Source of the DNA: a virus
IMG/VR virus record: IMGVR_UViG_3300013137_002098
Coordinates: 1-24,298 of that record
Direction: 5' to 3' (one strand)
DNA: 24,298 nucleotides
A model generated the notes under the pieces. The model worked only from the letters and a program-made list of their open reading frames with translations, did not search any database and had not been told where the DNA came from. Below are positions 13,809 through 21,449 of this stretch, piece by piece (the stretch's first letter is position 1; every line of letters starts with the position of its first letter). A program made the translations under genes and the position numbers.

Positions 13809-15353
13809 ATGCAAGAAACTAAAAATTTAGTTGAAGAGGCGCTCATTCAAATGAAAAATGTTGAGGAGGTAATTGCCGAAAACGCAAAAGGAATACTTGC
13901 TTCTACAATGAAGGAAGAAATCAGTCAATTAGTAAAGGAATCTCTTTCTGAACAAGAGGAAGATGAGGTTGAAATGGATATGGAGTTGGAAATGCCCGAT
14001 ATGGACATTGAAGACGACATGGATAATATGGAGGATGAATTGGAAATGGATTTCGATGACTCCGAAGAAACTGTCGACATGACGACTATGTCTGATGAAG
14101 AAGTTGTTAAAGCTTTCAAAGCAATGGGACCTGAAGATGGTATCATTGTGGTAAAAGATGATAACGAAGTTCACATCACCGACGAAAACGAAGACGTTGA
14201 ATACATCGTAAAACTTGATGAATCTGAAATGGATGAAGAGGATGATATGATGGAAGAAATGGATGAAGAGATGGAAGAAGAAATAGATGAAGAGATGGAT
14301 TTTGCTGAACTTGATGTTCAGGAAGATGCTGACCTTAATGCTGTTTTGGATTCACTCTACAAAAGAGATTCAATGTCAGAAGAAGAAGACGAAGATGACA
14401 TGGATGAAGAAGTTATGTATGAGATAGAAATGGACGAGGAAGATATGGAAGAAGAGCTTGAAGAGGGTTCTGATTCTGAAGATTATGACCTCACCGAAGC
14501 TAAAATGACTGTAAAACCAAAAGGCGTTGGAATGGGTCACCCTAAGTTTAAGTACGATAGTACTTTACCTAAGAAAGGGTTTAACGACCATAAAAAGGCT
14601 GGACCTAAAGCGATGGGAACTGGTAAAGCTAAGTTCGAGTTCAAGGAAGGTGAAATGGAAGAAGGCAAGGATAAAAATTTCGGCTCTAACAAGCACGAGT
14701 ACAAACGTAAGGATGTAAAAGGTGTGGAGAAGAAAGCTGGTGACAAAGACGGACACTACAAAGACTACGAAGGAAAATTTGGTGGTAACAAAGGTGATAA
14801 GTCAAAGACACATCCTGGCAAGAAAGACTACGAAACCAAAGAAGAAACGAAAGAAGCTGCTAGAACTTATGGTATGGGTTCGAAAGAAGGTAGAGGATTG
14901 AGAAAAGGTATCACAAACAATAGAAATTATGTTTATGGTAATAATGGTGTAAAAGTAGAATCAATCGATGTAGAATTAAAAATGTTAAGAGAAAAGAACG
15001 AAGAGTACAGAAAAGCACTTAACGTTTTTAGAGAGAAACTCAACGAAGTTGCTGTTTTTAACTCGAATCTTGCATATGCAACAAGATTGTTTACTGAACA
15101 CTCCACTACCAAGAAAGAAAAAATCAATATATTGAGAAGATTTGATTCTGTAGAAAGTTTGAAAGAATCAAAACAACTCTATAAAACTGTCAAGGATGAA
15201 CTTTCAACTGTTGAAACAAAAAACATTTCTGAAAGTGTTGAAAGACAATTGAACACGAATAAAACTTCGGGTTCATCTGCAACTTTGATAGAATCTAAGA
15301 CTTATGAGAATCCTCAATTCATGAGAATTAAGGACTTGATGTCTAAGATGTAA
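13809..15353 (+). CDS. 22: Prohead core scaffold protein (gp22-like position)
   Basis: A 514-residue internal scaffold candidate, assigned from position between protease and capsid protein and from composition. Residues 1-55 are helical (NLVEEALIQMKNVEEVIAEN). Residues 55-230 are extremely acidic and Met-rich (MDMELEMPDMDIEDDMD; MDEEMEEEIDEEMD). Residues 231-365 switch to Lys/Gly-rich (HPKFKYDSTLPKKGFNDHKK; GNKGDKSKTHPGKKDY). The last 140 residues form a coiled coil (LREKNEEYRKALNVFREKLN) of the kind I recall in environmental T4-like phages. L-T-E/A at E230, exactly at the acidic-to-basic junction, fits the gp21 cleavage pattern. T4 gp22 is only 269 residues, so this is about twice as long. 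Confidence 0.75.
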   Translation: MQETKNLVEEALIQMKNVEEVIAENAKGILASTMKEEISQLVKESLSEQEEDEVEMDMELEMPDMDIEDDMDNMEDELEMDFDDSEETVDMTTMSDEEVVKAFKAMGPEDGIIVVKDDNEVHITDENEDVEYIVKLDESEMDEEDDMMEEMDEEMEEEIDEEMDFAELDVQEDADLNAVLDSLYKRDSMSEEEDEDDMDEEVMYEIEMDEEDMEEELEEGSDSEDYDLTEAKMTVKPKGVGMGHPKFKYDSTLPKKGFNDHKKAGPKAMGTGKAKFEFKEGEMEEGKDKNFGSNKHEYKRKDVKGVEKKAGDKDGHYKDYEGKFGGNKGDKSKTHPGKKDYETKEETKEAARTYGMGSKEGRGLRKGITNNRNYVYGNNGVKVESIDVELKMLREKNEEYRKALNVFREKLNEVAVFNSNLAYATRLFTEHSTTKKEKINILRRFDSVESLKESKQLYKTVKDELSTVETKNISESVERQLNTNKTSGSSATLIESKTYENPQFMRIKDLMSKM

Positions 15354-15386
15354 AAAAAAATAAAATTCCTTAAACAAAAATTAAAA

Positions 15387-17204
15387 ATGGGAGCATTATT
15401 AGAAAGTGGTCTTGTTGGTAACATCGGTCTTAAGCACCTTAAGGTTATCAAAGAAGATACAATCAACAAATGGGACAAGTTAGGTTTCCTCGAGGGACTT
15501 AATGGACACCTTAAAGAGAACATCGCTCAGTTGTATGAAAACCAAGCGTCATATCTCATTAACGAAGCAGCATCAACTGCAGATACAGGTTCATTCGAAA
15601 CTGTTGTTTTCCCAATCGTAAGAAGAGTATTCTCTAAACTTTTGGCTAACGACATCGTTTCTGTACAAGCAATGAACCTTCCTATCGGTAAGTTGTTCTA
15701 CTTTGTACCAAACATTCAGTCATACACTGGGGCAAATGATAACGAGCACTGGGCACCTTTTGGAGCGCCTAACGCAGCTGCGGGTCAAACTCCAACTAGT
15801 GGATACGACTATAACACTCAAAAAGACCTTTACGATAGATTCTACGAAGGTAACGAACCCGCTTTGGACCCACCAGGTCTTTACGACTACTCTAAAGGTT
15901 CATTCTCAGCTATTACACCTGGTGTTACTGCTGGTGCTACAGGGGGTGTTGCTACTGTTGTATGGGCAGGTTCTGAATTAATAGTTTCAGGTTACGGCGA
16001 GGACAACTACAGAAAAGTACTTATTCTTTTATCAGGTTTTGCATCTGCTGGTGCGGGTCAATTGATTGGACCTAACGGTCAACCAATGGATACCGAAGAG
16101 TTTTTGACGGACCTTCAAATTAGAGGTGTTGCTGGAAACGTAAATACCGCTGCTAATGTAAACAACAACTACTTGTTCAGAGTTGTTACTCAAAGATACG
16201 GTAAAGGTATTGTTCAATACGGTCAGAACGAAACTCTAGCATTCCCAAATAGTTTAACTGACGGTGGTTCTTACTATGATGTTTGTGACGCTGAAGGTAA
16301 AATTTACCTCGAAGTTGACCTTCAAGTTCCTGTTTGTATTTCTTGTGGTGATTCATCACTTGACGGGTACACGGGTTCAACGTTCTCTTCTTCTACGGCT
16401 ACTAACAACGCGTTCTTAGCGACTTACAGAATCTACAAGAATCTCGAATTCGAAGATAAAATTGGTGAAGTTTCTTTTGACCTTCAGTCTGTGACTGTTT
16501 CGGTTACTGAAAGAAAACTTAGAGCTCAATGGTCACCTGAAATGGCTCAGGACGTAGCTGCGTTCCACAACATCGACGCTGAAGCTGAATTGACAGCTTT
16601 ATTGTCAGAACAAGTAGCTGCGGAAATTGACCGTGAAATCTTAAGAGATTTGAGAAAAGCAGCATCTTGGAACCTTCGTTGGGACTACAACGGATGGAAG
16701 AGATTCTCTGCTGGTACTACTCCTTACACTCAAAAGGACTGGAACCAAACTCTTATCACAGCAATCAACCAAATCTCAGCACAAATCCACAAATCTACTT
16801 TAAGAGGTGGAGCAAACTGGATTGTTGTATCTTCTGAGGTATCTGCAATCTTTGATGACTTGGAGTACTTCCACGTATCAAACGCAGCTCCTGAGCAAGA
16901 CCAATACAACATGGGTATTGAGAGAGTTGGAACATTGGCAGGTAGATATCAAGTTTACCGTGACCCATACTTCCCAGCAAACCAAGTTTTGTTAGGACAC
17001 AAGGGTACTTCGTTACTTGATACAGGTTACATCTACGCACCGTATGTACCTTTACAACTCACTCCAACAATGTACAACCCATTCAACTTCACACCAATCA
17101 AGGGTATCATGACCAGATACGCTAAGAAGGTGGTGAACAACCGTTTCTACGGACGTATCACAGTTGATGGTGTAAGAACATTCGACTTAAGAGAATTGAG
17201 ATAA
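15387..17204 (+). CDS. 23: Major capsid protein (T4 gp23-like)
   Basis: The HK97-fold shell protein. The N-terminus matches gp23 precursors: NKWDKLGFLEGLNGHLKENI, ENQASYLINEAASTADTGSF, then FPIVRRVFSKLLANDIVSVQ and AMNLPIGKLFYFVPN. The gp21 cleavage site (I/L-x-E/A) is visible as L-I-N-E/A, after E60 (T4 cuts after E65). Later landmarks are RKLRAQWSPEMAQDVAAFHN, LSEQVAAEIDREILRDLR, the GGANWIVVSSEVSAI strand and YVPLQLTPTMYNPFNFTPIK near the end. At 605 residues it exceeds T4 gp23 (521), mainly through extra sequence at about 110-330, a likely surface insertion. Leader AACAAAAATTAAAA with no Shine-Dalgarno; no box in the 33-nt gap, so it is probably transcribed with the scaffold gene. Confidence 0.95.
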   Translation: MGALLESGLVGNIGLKHLKVIKEDTINKWDKLGFLEGLNGHLKENIAQLYENQASYLINEAASTADTGSFETVVFPIVRRVFSKLLANDIVSVQAMNLPIGKLFYFVPNIQSYTGANDNEHWAPFGAPNAAAGQTPTSGYDYNTQKDLYDRFYEGNEPALDPPGLYDYSKGSFSAITPGVTAGATGGVATVVWAGSELIVSGYGEDNYRKVLILLSGFASAGAGQLIGPNGQPMDTEEFLTDLQIRGVAGNVNTAANVNNNYLFRVVTQRYGKGIVQYGQNETLAFPNSLTDGGSYYDVCDAEGKIYLEVDLQVPVCISCGDSSLDGYTGSTFSSSTATNNAFLATYRIYKNLEFEDKIGEVSFDLQSVTVSVTERKLRAQWSPEMAQDVAAFHNIDAEAELTALLSEQVAAEIDREILRDLRKAASWNLRWDYNGWKRFSAGTTPYTQKDWNQTLITAINQISAQIHKSTLRGGANWIVVSSEVSAIFDDLEYFHVSNAAPEQDQYNMGIERVGTLAGRYQVYRDPYFPANQVLLGHKGTSLLDTGYIYAPYVPLQLTPTMYNPFNFTPIKGIMTRYAKKVVNNRFYGRITVDGVRTFDLRELR

Positions 17205-17223
17205 TATCTCGATTACCAAAAAG

Positions 17224-17248
17224 AAAGGGGACTTCGGTCCCCTTTTTT
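17224..17248. terminator. Bidirectional intrinsic terminator with UUCG loop
   Basis: AAAGGGGAC, loop TTCG, GTCCCCTTT, then T's on the plus strand and A's before the stem (T's on the minus strand). It ends the capsid transcript. The minus-strand gene at 17247-17480 stops inside its edge, so it can serve both strands. Confidence 0.9.
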
Positions 17249-17480
17249 ATTTTGTTTTCTTTTCCTGAGGTTTTTTTGTTTTCGAAAATAATCTCAGAGA
17301 CTTGGAAAGTAATTCAGATTCACTCAAAGAGTAAATTCCATTTGTATACGCCTTCTCCAAGGCAATTTTTATAATAAAGATTGATTGTTCTTCATTGAGA
17401 TTATCAACGAAATTTTCAAAATCTTCAGAATTTAGAATATCTATTCTATCAAAAAGTGGAATTGACTGTTGTGATTGCAT
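17247..17480 (-). CDS. Small hypothetical protein
   Basis: A 77-residue protein starting MQSQQSIPLFDRIDILNSED and ending in a Lys-rich tail (KTKKPQEKKTK). The middle (NLNEEQSIFIIKIALEKAYT) is helical and the whole looks like a small helical protein. No family is recognised. The ATG at 17480 is chosen because the longer reading upstream runs through the divergent gene at 17512 and looks like its antisense shadow. The stop abuts the bidirectional terminator. Confidence 0.6.
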   Translation of the reverse strand: MQSQQSIPLFDRIDILNSEDFENFVDNLNEEQSIFIIKIALEKAYTNGIYSLSESELLSKSLRLFSKTKKPQEKKTK

Positions 17481-17490
17481 ATCTTCAAAA

Positions 17491-17497
17491 TATTTAT
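17491..17497 (+). promoter_or_regulatory. TATTTAT box of the 17512 gene
   Basis: TATTTAT ends 14 nt before the ATG at 17512, inside the 31-nt spacer between two divergent start codons. It also supports choosing 17512 over any upstream in-frame start. Confidence 0.5.
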
Positions 17498-17511
17498 TAA
17501 ATAATAAGAGT

Positions 17512-18135
17512 ATGAATAAAAAAATCAACGAGAGTACCACTTCCTCAAGTGATGGTGCATTCAAAGGTAAATTGAATATTACCCCACGAATTTGGAAGGA
17601 TGAACAACTTAAGCCATACACCGAAAAAGTTTCGGGATATGTCAATAATGGAACTGCGTTTGACTCATATGATGGTGAAATAAAAAAAACAAGACAACAA
17701 ATTGCCAAGGATGAAAATCAAACTAAAAAAAATGTAAAAAAAGTAGATGCGATGAGAAAAAAAATTTTCAAAGAGGATATTCTGAAAGAAGACTTAGCAG
17801 TTTGGTTTGGTACCAAGAAAAAACCGAAAGGAAGTAAACAACCTAAAGGTCCTTGGGTAAACATCTGTAGAAAAAAAGAGGGTGGTGGACATCCCCCTTG
17901 TGGAAGACCTGAGGGTGAATCAAAAGGTTATCCCAAATGTCGTGCTGCGGGAGTTGCTTCTAGAATGACTGATGCACAAAAGAAAGCCGCTTGTGCACAA
18001 AAAAGAGCCGCGGAAAAAAAGGACCCCAAAGTCGGGAAAGGTAATAAACCAACAATGACTTCTTACAAACCCAAGAAAAAAAATGAAGGGTTAAGGGACT
18101 TGATTCAAAAAGTTCTCAAAGAATCTATAAGGTAG
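17512..18135 (+). CDS. Basic Cys-containing phage protein, unknown function
   Basis: This 207-residue protein is rich in Lys and Gly. The N-terminal half is polar (MNKKINESTTSSSDGAFKGK; then a Lys-rich helix). From about residue 90 it carries a distinctive module: DLAVWFGTKKKPKG, GPWVNICRKKEGGGHPPCGR, GYPKCRAAGVASRMTDAQKK and AACAQKRAAEKK. It includes four regularly placed cysteines (ICR, PCG, KCR, ACA). I recall this WVNIC/PCGR/YPKCR module from cyanophage-like myoviruses and some giant algal viruses as a DUF without function. The charge pattern suggests DNA or core binding. The C-terminus is helix (LRDLIQKVLKESIR). Its 3' end overlaps the convergent 18125 gene by 11 nt. Confidence 0.68.
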   Translation: MNKKINESTTSSSDGAFKGKLNITPRIWKDEQLKPYTEKVSGYVNNGTAFDSYDGEIKKTRQQIAKDENQTKKNVKKVDAMRKKIFKEDILKEDLAVWFGTKKKPKGSKQPKGPWVNICRKKEGGGHPPCGRPEGESKGYPKCRAAGVASRMTDAQKKAACAQKRAAEKKDPKVGKGNKPTMTSYKPKKKNEGLRDLIQKVLKESIR

Positions 18136-18475
18136 TATCTCCACTCTTTTGAGTAGTATCTAAGTTGTTTACAGTATTAGGTGTTTCACTATTCATGTTA
18201 TTTCGAATACTATCAGTGTTCAATTTTGGTTTTTCAGTTTCAGTAATCTCTTTTTTTTCTACTTTGGGACTATTCAACTCAACAAATGGTTTAGGTGTTG
18301 GAGTTTTCAACACCATAGGATTTAATATAACATTTGTTTGAATCTTAGGCGTTTTGTCTTTTGGTATAAGGTCAATGATATTAGAAAGATTGGAAATCAA
18401 TAATCCACTAAAAAGTAAAAAGAAAACCAAAAAGGCTAATCCTGTATAATAGAGGGTGTAGAAAGGGTGTTTCAT
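18125..18475 (-). CDS. Single-pass membrane protein with Pro/Thr-rich exterior
   Basis: A 116-residue protein. After a short N-terminus (MKHPFYTLYY) there is one hydrophobic helix at about 12-31 (GLAFLVFFLLFSGLLISNLS). A Lys/Pro/Thr-rich extended region follows (LKTPTPKPFVELNSPK, KKEITETEKPKL) with an Asn/Thr-rich tail. This suits an inner-membrane anchor with a periplasm-spanning arm, as in TonB-like proteins or inner-membrane spanins, but no coiled coil or lysis neighbour confirms a spanin. Its ATG overlaps the TGA of the upstream gene (18472-18475), so the two are probably translationally coupled. Confidence 0.6.
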   Translation of the reverse strand: MKHPFYTLYYTGLAFLVFFLLFSGLLISNLSNIIDLIPKDKTPKIQTNVILNPMVLKTPTPKPFVELNSPKVEKKEITETEKPKLNTDSIRNNMNSETPNTVNNLDTTQKSGDTTL

Positions 18476-18873
18476 TTTTCGTGAATTATTTTTTGAAGTG
18501 AGCTCTTAATATTTGATGTTATCTGTTTTTCAAATTCTTCTCTACGTTTTTCTACTTCGTTATCAAATAATCTAACGATTTGATTCCATGACCTATCATT
18601 CATCAAAACGTCATAAGCGTACACGTGATTTATAATTTTGACTCTATGTGAATCTAAAATAATAAAGATTTCGTTTTTTTCATTTCTGATATACCTTTTA
18701 CCTGTTATTGGTGTCAACAACATGATGGAATCAGATTGATAAATAAATTTTTTACAAATTGCAATACAATCTCTTTCGTAGATTGATTTTTCTTGTTCGG
18801 TATTCAAATACCGAAACAATTTGAGTGTCTGTTTTTGTAAAAACCGACGAAAAGTGTGATTCAAATTTTTCAT
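18472..18873 (-). CDS. Hypothetical protein coupled to the membrane protein
   Basis: A 133-residue basic protein beginning MKNLNHTFRRFLQKQTLKLF. It has a strand-rich middle (DSIMLLTPITGKRYIRNEKN, IFIILDSHRVKIINHVYAYD) and a C-terminal helix (NEVEKRREEFEKQITSNIKS). No family is recognised. The start is uncertain: Met codons at 18882, 18879 and 18873 are clustered and a TTG is at 18894. The 18873 start is chosen because MKNLNH looks like a natural N-terminus. It is coupled by ATGA to the membrane protein. Confidence 0.55.
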   Translation of the reverse strand: MKNLNHTFRRFLQKQTLKLFRYLNTEQEKSIYERDCIAICKKFIYQSDSIMLLTPITGKRYIRNEKNEIFIILDSHRVKIINHVYAYDVLMNDRSWNQIVRLFDNEVEKRREEFEKQITSNIKSSLQKIIHEK

Positions 18874-18910
18874 TACCATCATCTTGGACGACAAAGGTAA
18901 AACAAAAAAT

Positions 18911-19387
18911 TCAAATTAACAACATGTCCAAAAACTTTTTCCAAGTATCTAAATTGTTTTCGTTTCGCCCTATATTCGCCGCGTAACAAGACAACACAAC
19001 ATTGTCTTTAGTATAACCTTTACTCGTATCTAACCTATCCAATGAGGGTTGTTGAGGGTGTTTCTTATCTTTTGAGGGTATCAAAGGAATTTTGAACCAA
19101 TAACATAATCCATTTTGTTTGGAAAACATTTCGTTAATATCCTGAACCGTTAGGGTATTTTCCAATTTCCGATTTTTTGAATCGTGTATTAAGGTGTTTT
19201 GCCAAAGTCTAACTCTTCGTTCTTTTTGTTTTTCACCCTCACTTCTTCGGTGTTCAGGGTTTAATCTTAGATTTCTTTTGTAGTCTCTCGTCTCAATTAA
19301 AAAACATTTCTTACATTTACTACCCCTTTGTGATTTGTAAAATTCTTCTTCAGATTTTATAATACCACATTTACTACATTGTTTATA
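18911..19387 (-). pseudogene. HNH-like endonuclease ORF with N-terminal zinc finger and no canonical start codon
   Basis: Reading back from the TGA at 18911, the frame stays open for 158 codons to a TAG at 19388-19390. The translated segment has a CSKC...CKKC zinc finger (C4, C7, C25, C28), a basic linker with HRRSEGEKQKERR, and an HNH-type core (KQNGLCYWFKIPLIPSK, then PSLDRLDTSKGYTKDNVVLS and CYAANIGRN). This matches small free-standing phage HNH endonucleases. No ATG, GTG or TTG lies before the zinc finger; the only TTG (19165) would remove it. An ATG at 19410 is in another frame and would need a frameshift. It is either a recently broken homing endonuclease or one using a rare start. A TATTTAT box abuts the TAG. 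Confidence 0.65.
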
Positions 19388-19390
19388 CTA

Positions 19391-19397
19391 ATAAATA
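19391..19397 (-). promoter_or_regulatory. TATTTAT box before the HNH-like ORF
   Basis: TATTTAT on the minus strand (ATAAATA on plus) directly abuts the TAG that opens the endonuclease frame, at the place a promoter is expected. Confidence 0.4.
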
Positions 19398-19414
19398 TAC
19401 GGATAAACATAAGA

Positions 19415-19444
19415 AAACAAAAAAAGAGACATTAAATCTCTTTT
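19415..19444 (-). terminator. Intrinsic terminator after the 19450 gene
   Basis: On the minus strand AAAAGAGA, loop TTTAATG, TCTCTTTT, then a T-run with one G. It starts just after the stop at 19450 and separates this unit from the endonuclease box. Confidence 0.75.
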
Positions 19445-19449
19445 AATCT

Positions 19450-19926
19450 TTAACAATAAGGTGGTGAACACCTTTTTTTTCCATCAAGTCCTTTGATTTT
19501 TCCTTTACACACCTGAACGGCATGACCATTACTATATGCACTAGGGTAGACATCGTATTTAGCCTTTGCGGATGCTTTTCCTCGTGCGCATAACTTAGTG
19601 CCTGTTTTTTTTCTTCCCTCCACCACCGTGAGGTCATCCATCATTACCATATCATCGTCAGAATCCTGAGTTTCGTTCATCAAAAAATCAAAAACTTGGT
19701 CCAAATTTTCCTTGGCAACTGTGATGTGGTCATCAGCCCAATCATGTCCATTTTCTAAAATTTGATGAATCATGTCATCGTCCAACTCTAAAAGCAATTC
19801 TGCTTGTCTTTTGATTTGTTCAAGATTACTGAAGAACATATATCTATTGTTCTCGTGTTCTGCCTCAATGATTGCTTTACGTACTATTCTTTGAATGTCC
19901 GTCTCAGTTAATTTTACGATTTTCAT
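19450..19926 (-). CDS. Phage protein with LTE helix and basic Cys C-terminal module
   Basis: A 158-residue protein. The N-terminus MKIVKLTETDIQRIVRKAII is a short helical motif I recall at the start of many environmental phage proteins, meaning unknown. An acidic helical middle follows (LLELDDDMIHQILENGHDWA; DSDDDMVMMDD). The C-terminal 50 residues switch to basic: GTKLCARGKASAKAKYDVYP, SAYSNGHAVQVCKGKIKG and RCSPPYC, with four cysteines. The KAKYDVYPSAYSN wording is another recurrent phage and giant-virus module of unknown role. A charge switch and cysteines also occur in the 17512 protein. It overlaps the upstream structural gene by ATGA (19923-19926), so is coupled to it, and also has a box 34 nt upstream. 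Confidence 0.65.
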   Translation of the reverse strand: MKIVKLTETDIQRIVRKAIIEAEHENNRYMFFSNLEQIKRQAELLLELDDDMIHQILENGHDWADDHITVAKENLDQVFDFLMNETQDSDDDMVMMDDLTVVEGRKKTGTKLCARGKASAKAKYDVYPSAYSNGHAVQVCKGKIKGLDGKKRCSPPYC

Positions 19927-21437
19927 TTTTTGTTAACTATTTGGAATTGTAATGTGTCTTTATAAATATCTTTCTCCCCGCTAGTATTAACTCGAATATC
20001 AACAAAATACTCATTAGGTATTTTATCTCTCATATCGAAGATGAAATAATATTCATTAGGTGTTCTGTTTACAGGTGTCCAATTTTGGACCTGCACCTCT
20101 GTGGTCCCCTCCATTACATACACTCGGTAATATATGTCGATGTTTTGAAGTAGGGTTTGTGCCGTCCATTGTTTTTTAGCAACTACCCCCACTTTTCGAA
20201 TTTCGGTGTTAAGGATTTTTTCGTTTTGAAGAATTCCGTAGAAACTAAATCCGAATTTTTCAGGTTCTCTTGAAAGGCTTCCGATGTTGATACCAGCTGT
20301 ATAGGCTTGAAGTATAAACTGATTTTGTACATTAGGAAGTGATTGACCATTGATTGTCAATCCTGTCCACACATCATAGAATAAACAAGGTACTGGTTGA
20401 GCGGTGAATATATTAGGTACTGTCACTTCATAAACACCTTTTGTAACCTGACACGTTGTAAGTCCCGAACCCCCCGTTACAACATCACCATTTTGGTCTT
20501 CGATATTAACACCAGGTAGATTATCTAAATTGGCGAAGTCACCGTTTTGGTAAACATACAAATAAAGTTTGTTAGTTTGATTTTTCAAAAATACGTTTCT
20601 GTCATCTTGAATCAAATCATTGTAGTCGGTAAGAAGATAAGGTTGGTAGAAGGTTTGGGTGTATTTTCCAAAAAATCCTACGGAGTAGGAGTCTGTTAAT
20701 CCTGTGATATTTTCAATATCGGGTTTGTAGGCAATTCCCCATCCTGTAACACCTGTAATCGAACCGTTAAGTATTCCGTTGATTTCGTTGGTCATATCGA
20801 ACTGAATGTCTTCGTTACCCAATTCAAAGTGTTGTTCATCAACTATTGTCAGTGCAGAATAGTTTAACCCTGTAATGGACAGTTGATTGTTTCTATTATC
20901 GTAGATACCAGGGTAGGACCAATTTTTGACGGTTGTTGTTTGATACCAGTTGGATGGTCTTAATGAAAACATTTTGTCATTGAATTGTTCCAAGGCACTT
21001 AGTTGTCCTGACAATCCGTTCTTGGTGGTTCCAAAATCATTGTAGTCATATCCTACACCCTCATCCCAAAATTGTGGTTCACCTGTTGTTCCCGAAAATT
21101 TCGGAATTCTGAAAAGTATCAAATCAAATGATGTGGCTCTTTTTCTTCCGTTACTCATACTTGTGTTGAGCAGGTCGTCGTCAAATGATGATGTGTTGGT
21201 CATCATCAATGTATGTGTCATTCCTGTTGTACATCCCGTTGAAATGACCTTATCAGCAATCATTTCTTCAAGACCAATTAAGTCCAAATCGAAAATAAAT
21301 CTCGTGAATCCAAAGTTTGGAACAATTAAGTTCGAACTACCAAAGTTCAACTCTACGACAGGGTTTCTGCCTGTATTTGTATACAAATTCGAAATTAAAG
21401 TATTGTTTCGACTAAAATAAGACCTATAAATTGACAT
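19923..21437 (-). CDS. Probable virion structural protein
   Basis: A 504-residue protein, Asn/Thr/Gly/Tyr-rich and predicted mostly beta, with no catalytic signature. The N-terminus (MSIYRSYFSRNNTLISNLYT, then NPVVELNFGS and FTRFIFDLDLIGLEEMIADK) resembles, from memory, structural proteins of environmental T4-like phages. The C-terminal part looks like one or two immunoglobulin-like units (YYRVYVMEGTTEVQVQNWTP; NEYFVDIRVNTSGEKDIYKD). It lies next to the baseplate candidate in one transcription direction and has its own TATTTATA box 12 nt before the ATG. A neck, tail or baseplate-peripheral role is inferred from context only. Confidence 0.55.
   Translation of the reverse strand: MSIYRSYFSRNNTLISNLYTNTGRNPVVELNFGSSNLIVPNFGFTRFIFDLDLIGLEEMIADKVISTGCTTGMTHTLMMTNTSSFDDDLLNTSMSNGRKRATSFDLILFRIPKFSGTTGEPQFWDEGVGYDYNDFGTTKNGLSGQLSALEQFNDKMFSLRPSNWYQTTTVKNWSYPGIYDNRNNQLSITGLNYSALTIVDEQHFELGNEDIQFDMTNEINGILNGSITGVTGWGIAYKPDIENITGLTDSYSVGFFGKYTQTFYQPYLLTDYNDLIQDDRNVFLKNQTNKLYLYVYQNGDFANLDNLPGVNIEDQNGDVVTGGSGLTTCQVTKGVYEVTVPNIFTAQPVPCLFYDVWTGLTINGQSLPNVQNQFILQAYTAGINIGSLSREPEKFGFSFYGILQNEKILNTEIRKVGVVAKKQWTAQTLLQNIDIYYRVYVMEGTTEVQVQNWTPVNRTPNEYYFIFDMRDKIPNEYFVDIRVNTSGEKDIYKDTLQFQIVNKK
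19961..19968 (-). promoter_or_regulatory. TATTTATA box inside the end of the 19923 gene
   Basis: Minus-strand TATTTATA ends 34 nt before the 19926 start, within the upstream coding sequence. It could give the small basic gene its own transcript. Confidence 0.4.
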
Positions 21438-21449
21438 TTAGTTTTTCTT

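Noticed and set aside
13925-14174. Minus-strand Ser/Ile/His-rich ORFs
   Set aside because: Antisense shadows of the Asp/Glu/Met-rich scaffold region.
17395-17511. Upstream in-frame extension of the 17512 gene
   Set aside because: It runs antisense through the 17247-17480 gene and across the TATTTAT box; ATG 17512 fits box spacing.
17481-17708. N-terminal extension of the minus-strand 17247 gene with a hydrophobic stretch
   Set aside because: It overlaps the plus-strand 17512 gene and reads as its antisense shadow. ATG 17480 gives a sensible protein.
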